Positions 54,637 to 54,802 of a stretch of 54,802 nucleotides of DNA are shown piece by piece. The notes beneath the pieces were generated by a model. The model saw nothing but the letters and a program-made list of their open reading frames with translations, was not told where the DNA came from and did not search any database. The position numbers and the translations under genes are program-made. Positions within the stretch are counted from its first letter, which is position 1. The number at the start of each line of letters is the position of its first letter. The stretch spans positions 1 to 54,802 of the forward strand of contig JAFWDK010000020.1 in assembly GCA_017513085.1 (NCBI GenBank), written 5' to 3'. Source of the stretch: Clostridiales bacterium (GTDB lineage: Bacteria; Bacillota; Clostridia; Saccharofermentanales; Saccharofermentanaceae).

Positions 54637-54802
54637 ATGATTAAAAGTTTTGCCGACAAAGAAACAGAGAAAGAATGTGATAGTATGGCAGATTATATGA
54701 TTGAGCTACCAACAGTTGGGGAGATTTTGCAAGAGGAGTTTATGATTCCGCTTGGTGTGTCTTCGTATAAACTTGCTAAGGAGATCAATGTGCCGGTGTC
54801 GC
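54637..54802 (+). CDS. higA: HigA-like antitoxin with fused N-terminal scrap of HigB (partial)
   Basis: The open frame runs off the window end. Residues 1-13 (MIKSFADKETEKE) match the start of HigB/RelE-type toxins, whereas residues from 17 on (MADYMIELPTVGEIL, EEFMIPLG, SSYKLAKEINVPVS) are the start of a HigA helix-turn-helix antitoxin. In intact loci HigB of about 90 residues precedes a separate HigA, so most of higB appears lost by an in-frame deletion. The real antitoxin start may be the ATG at 54685, with the upstream part now a leader; the promoter at 54601-54629 would give an almost leaderless message if 54637 is used. Confidence 0.7.
   Translation, partial: MIKSFADKETEKECDSMADYMIELPTVGEILQEEFMIPLGVSSYKLAKEINVPVS

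Overview
The window looks like a chromosome segment of a carbohydrate-degrading, Gram-positive Clostridia-type bacterium of roughly 50% G+C. The supporting evidence is the core gene order rpsF-ssb-rpsR / rplI-dnaB-tilS-hpt-ftsH, a spoVG gene, strong GGAGG-type ribosome binding sites, DUF4214, DUF6273 and leucine-rich-repeat surface proteins, and GH36 and GH43 glycosidases. I cannot name the genus from sequence alone.

Layout. 1-1.3 kb: a PilT-like ATPase. 1.5-6 kb: a small membrane protein gene, then a 3.9-kb island bounded by a perfect 88-bp direct repeat that contains the 3' end of a tRNA-Ser(GGA) gene. The island carries an ABC ATPase, two FtsX/MacB-like permeases, a solitary IS3 OrfA-like ORF and a possible integrase tail. 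6-12.5 kb: GH36 alpha-galactosidase, trmB, a zinc-ribbon protein, hpf, a small membrane protein and a GH43 glycosidase. 12.5-15.6 kb: a secreted LRR/DUF4214 protein and a membrane-anchored unknown. 15.7-19.2 kb: prfA, a Sua5/low-molecular-weight-phosphatase fusion and a histidine phosphatase. 19.2-22.6 kb: a lipoprotein, a PD-(D/E)XK-like protein, a hairpin array, a G+C-rich minisatellite and a DUF4003-like gene. 23-30.7 kb: the replication/translation cluster rpsF to ftsH. 31-39.3 kb: a second small membrane protein, a perfectly periodic 63-bp hairpin array and four tandem paralogous lipoproteins. 39.4-43.9 kb: spoVG, murC, a membrane protein and a LacI-type regulator. 44-54 kb: three large secreted proteins built from interchangeable modules, with hairpin arrays between and after them. 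The window ends in a higA-like antitoxin gene with an in-frame scrap of higB in front of it.

Two signals stand out beyond the genes. First, four intergenic regions hold tandem hairpin modules of 40-43 nt, often on an exact 63-bp period. Their stem sequences differ between loci but are held constant within each locus. Second, the 9-mer AGTGCTTTT / AAAAGCACT occurs about 20 times in 54.8 kb (less than one expected by chance). It lies in intergenic DNA and in all three codon frames, like a genome-wide signal such as an uptake, Chi-like or protein-binding word.

How the genes fit together. The central cluster is housekeeping (ribosome, replication, tRNA modification, purine salvage, proteolysis). 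The flanks are accessory: exported Ca-binding-like LRR, Big-like and DUF4214 proteins and lipoproteins that are probably surface factors, glycosidases for plant or host glycans, and traces of integration and toxin-antitoxin loss.
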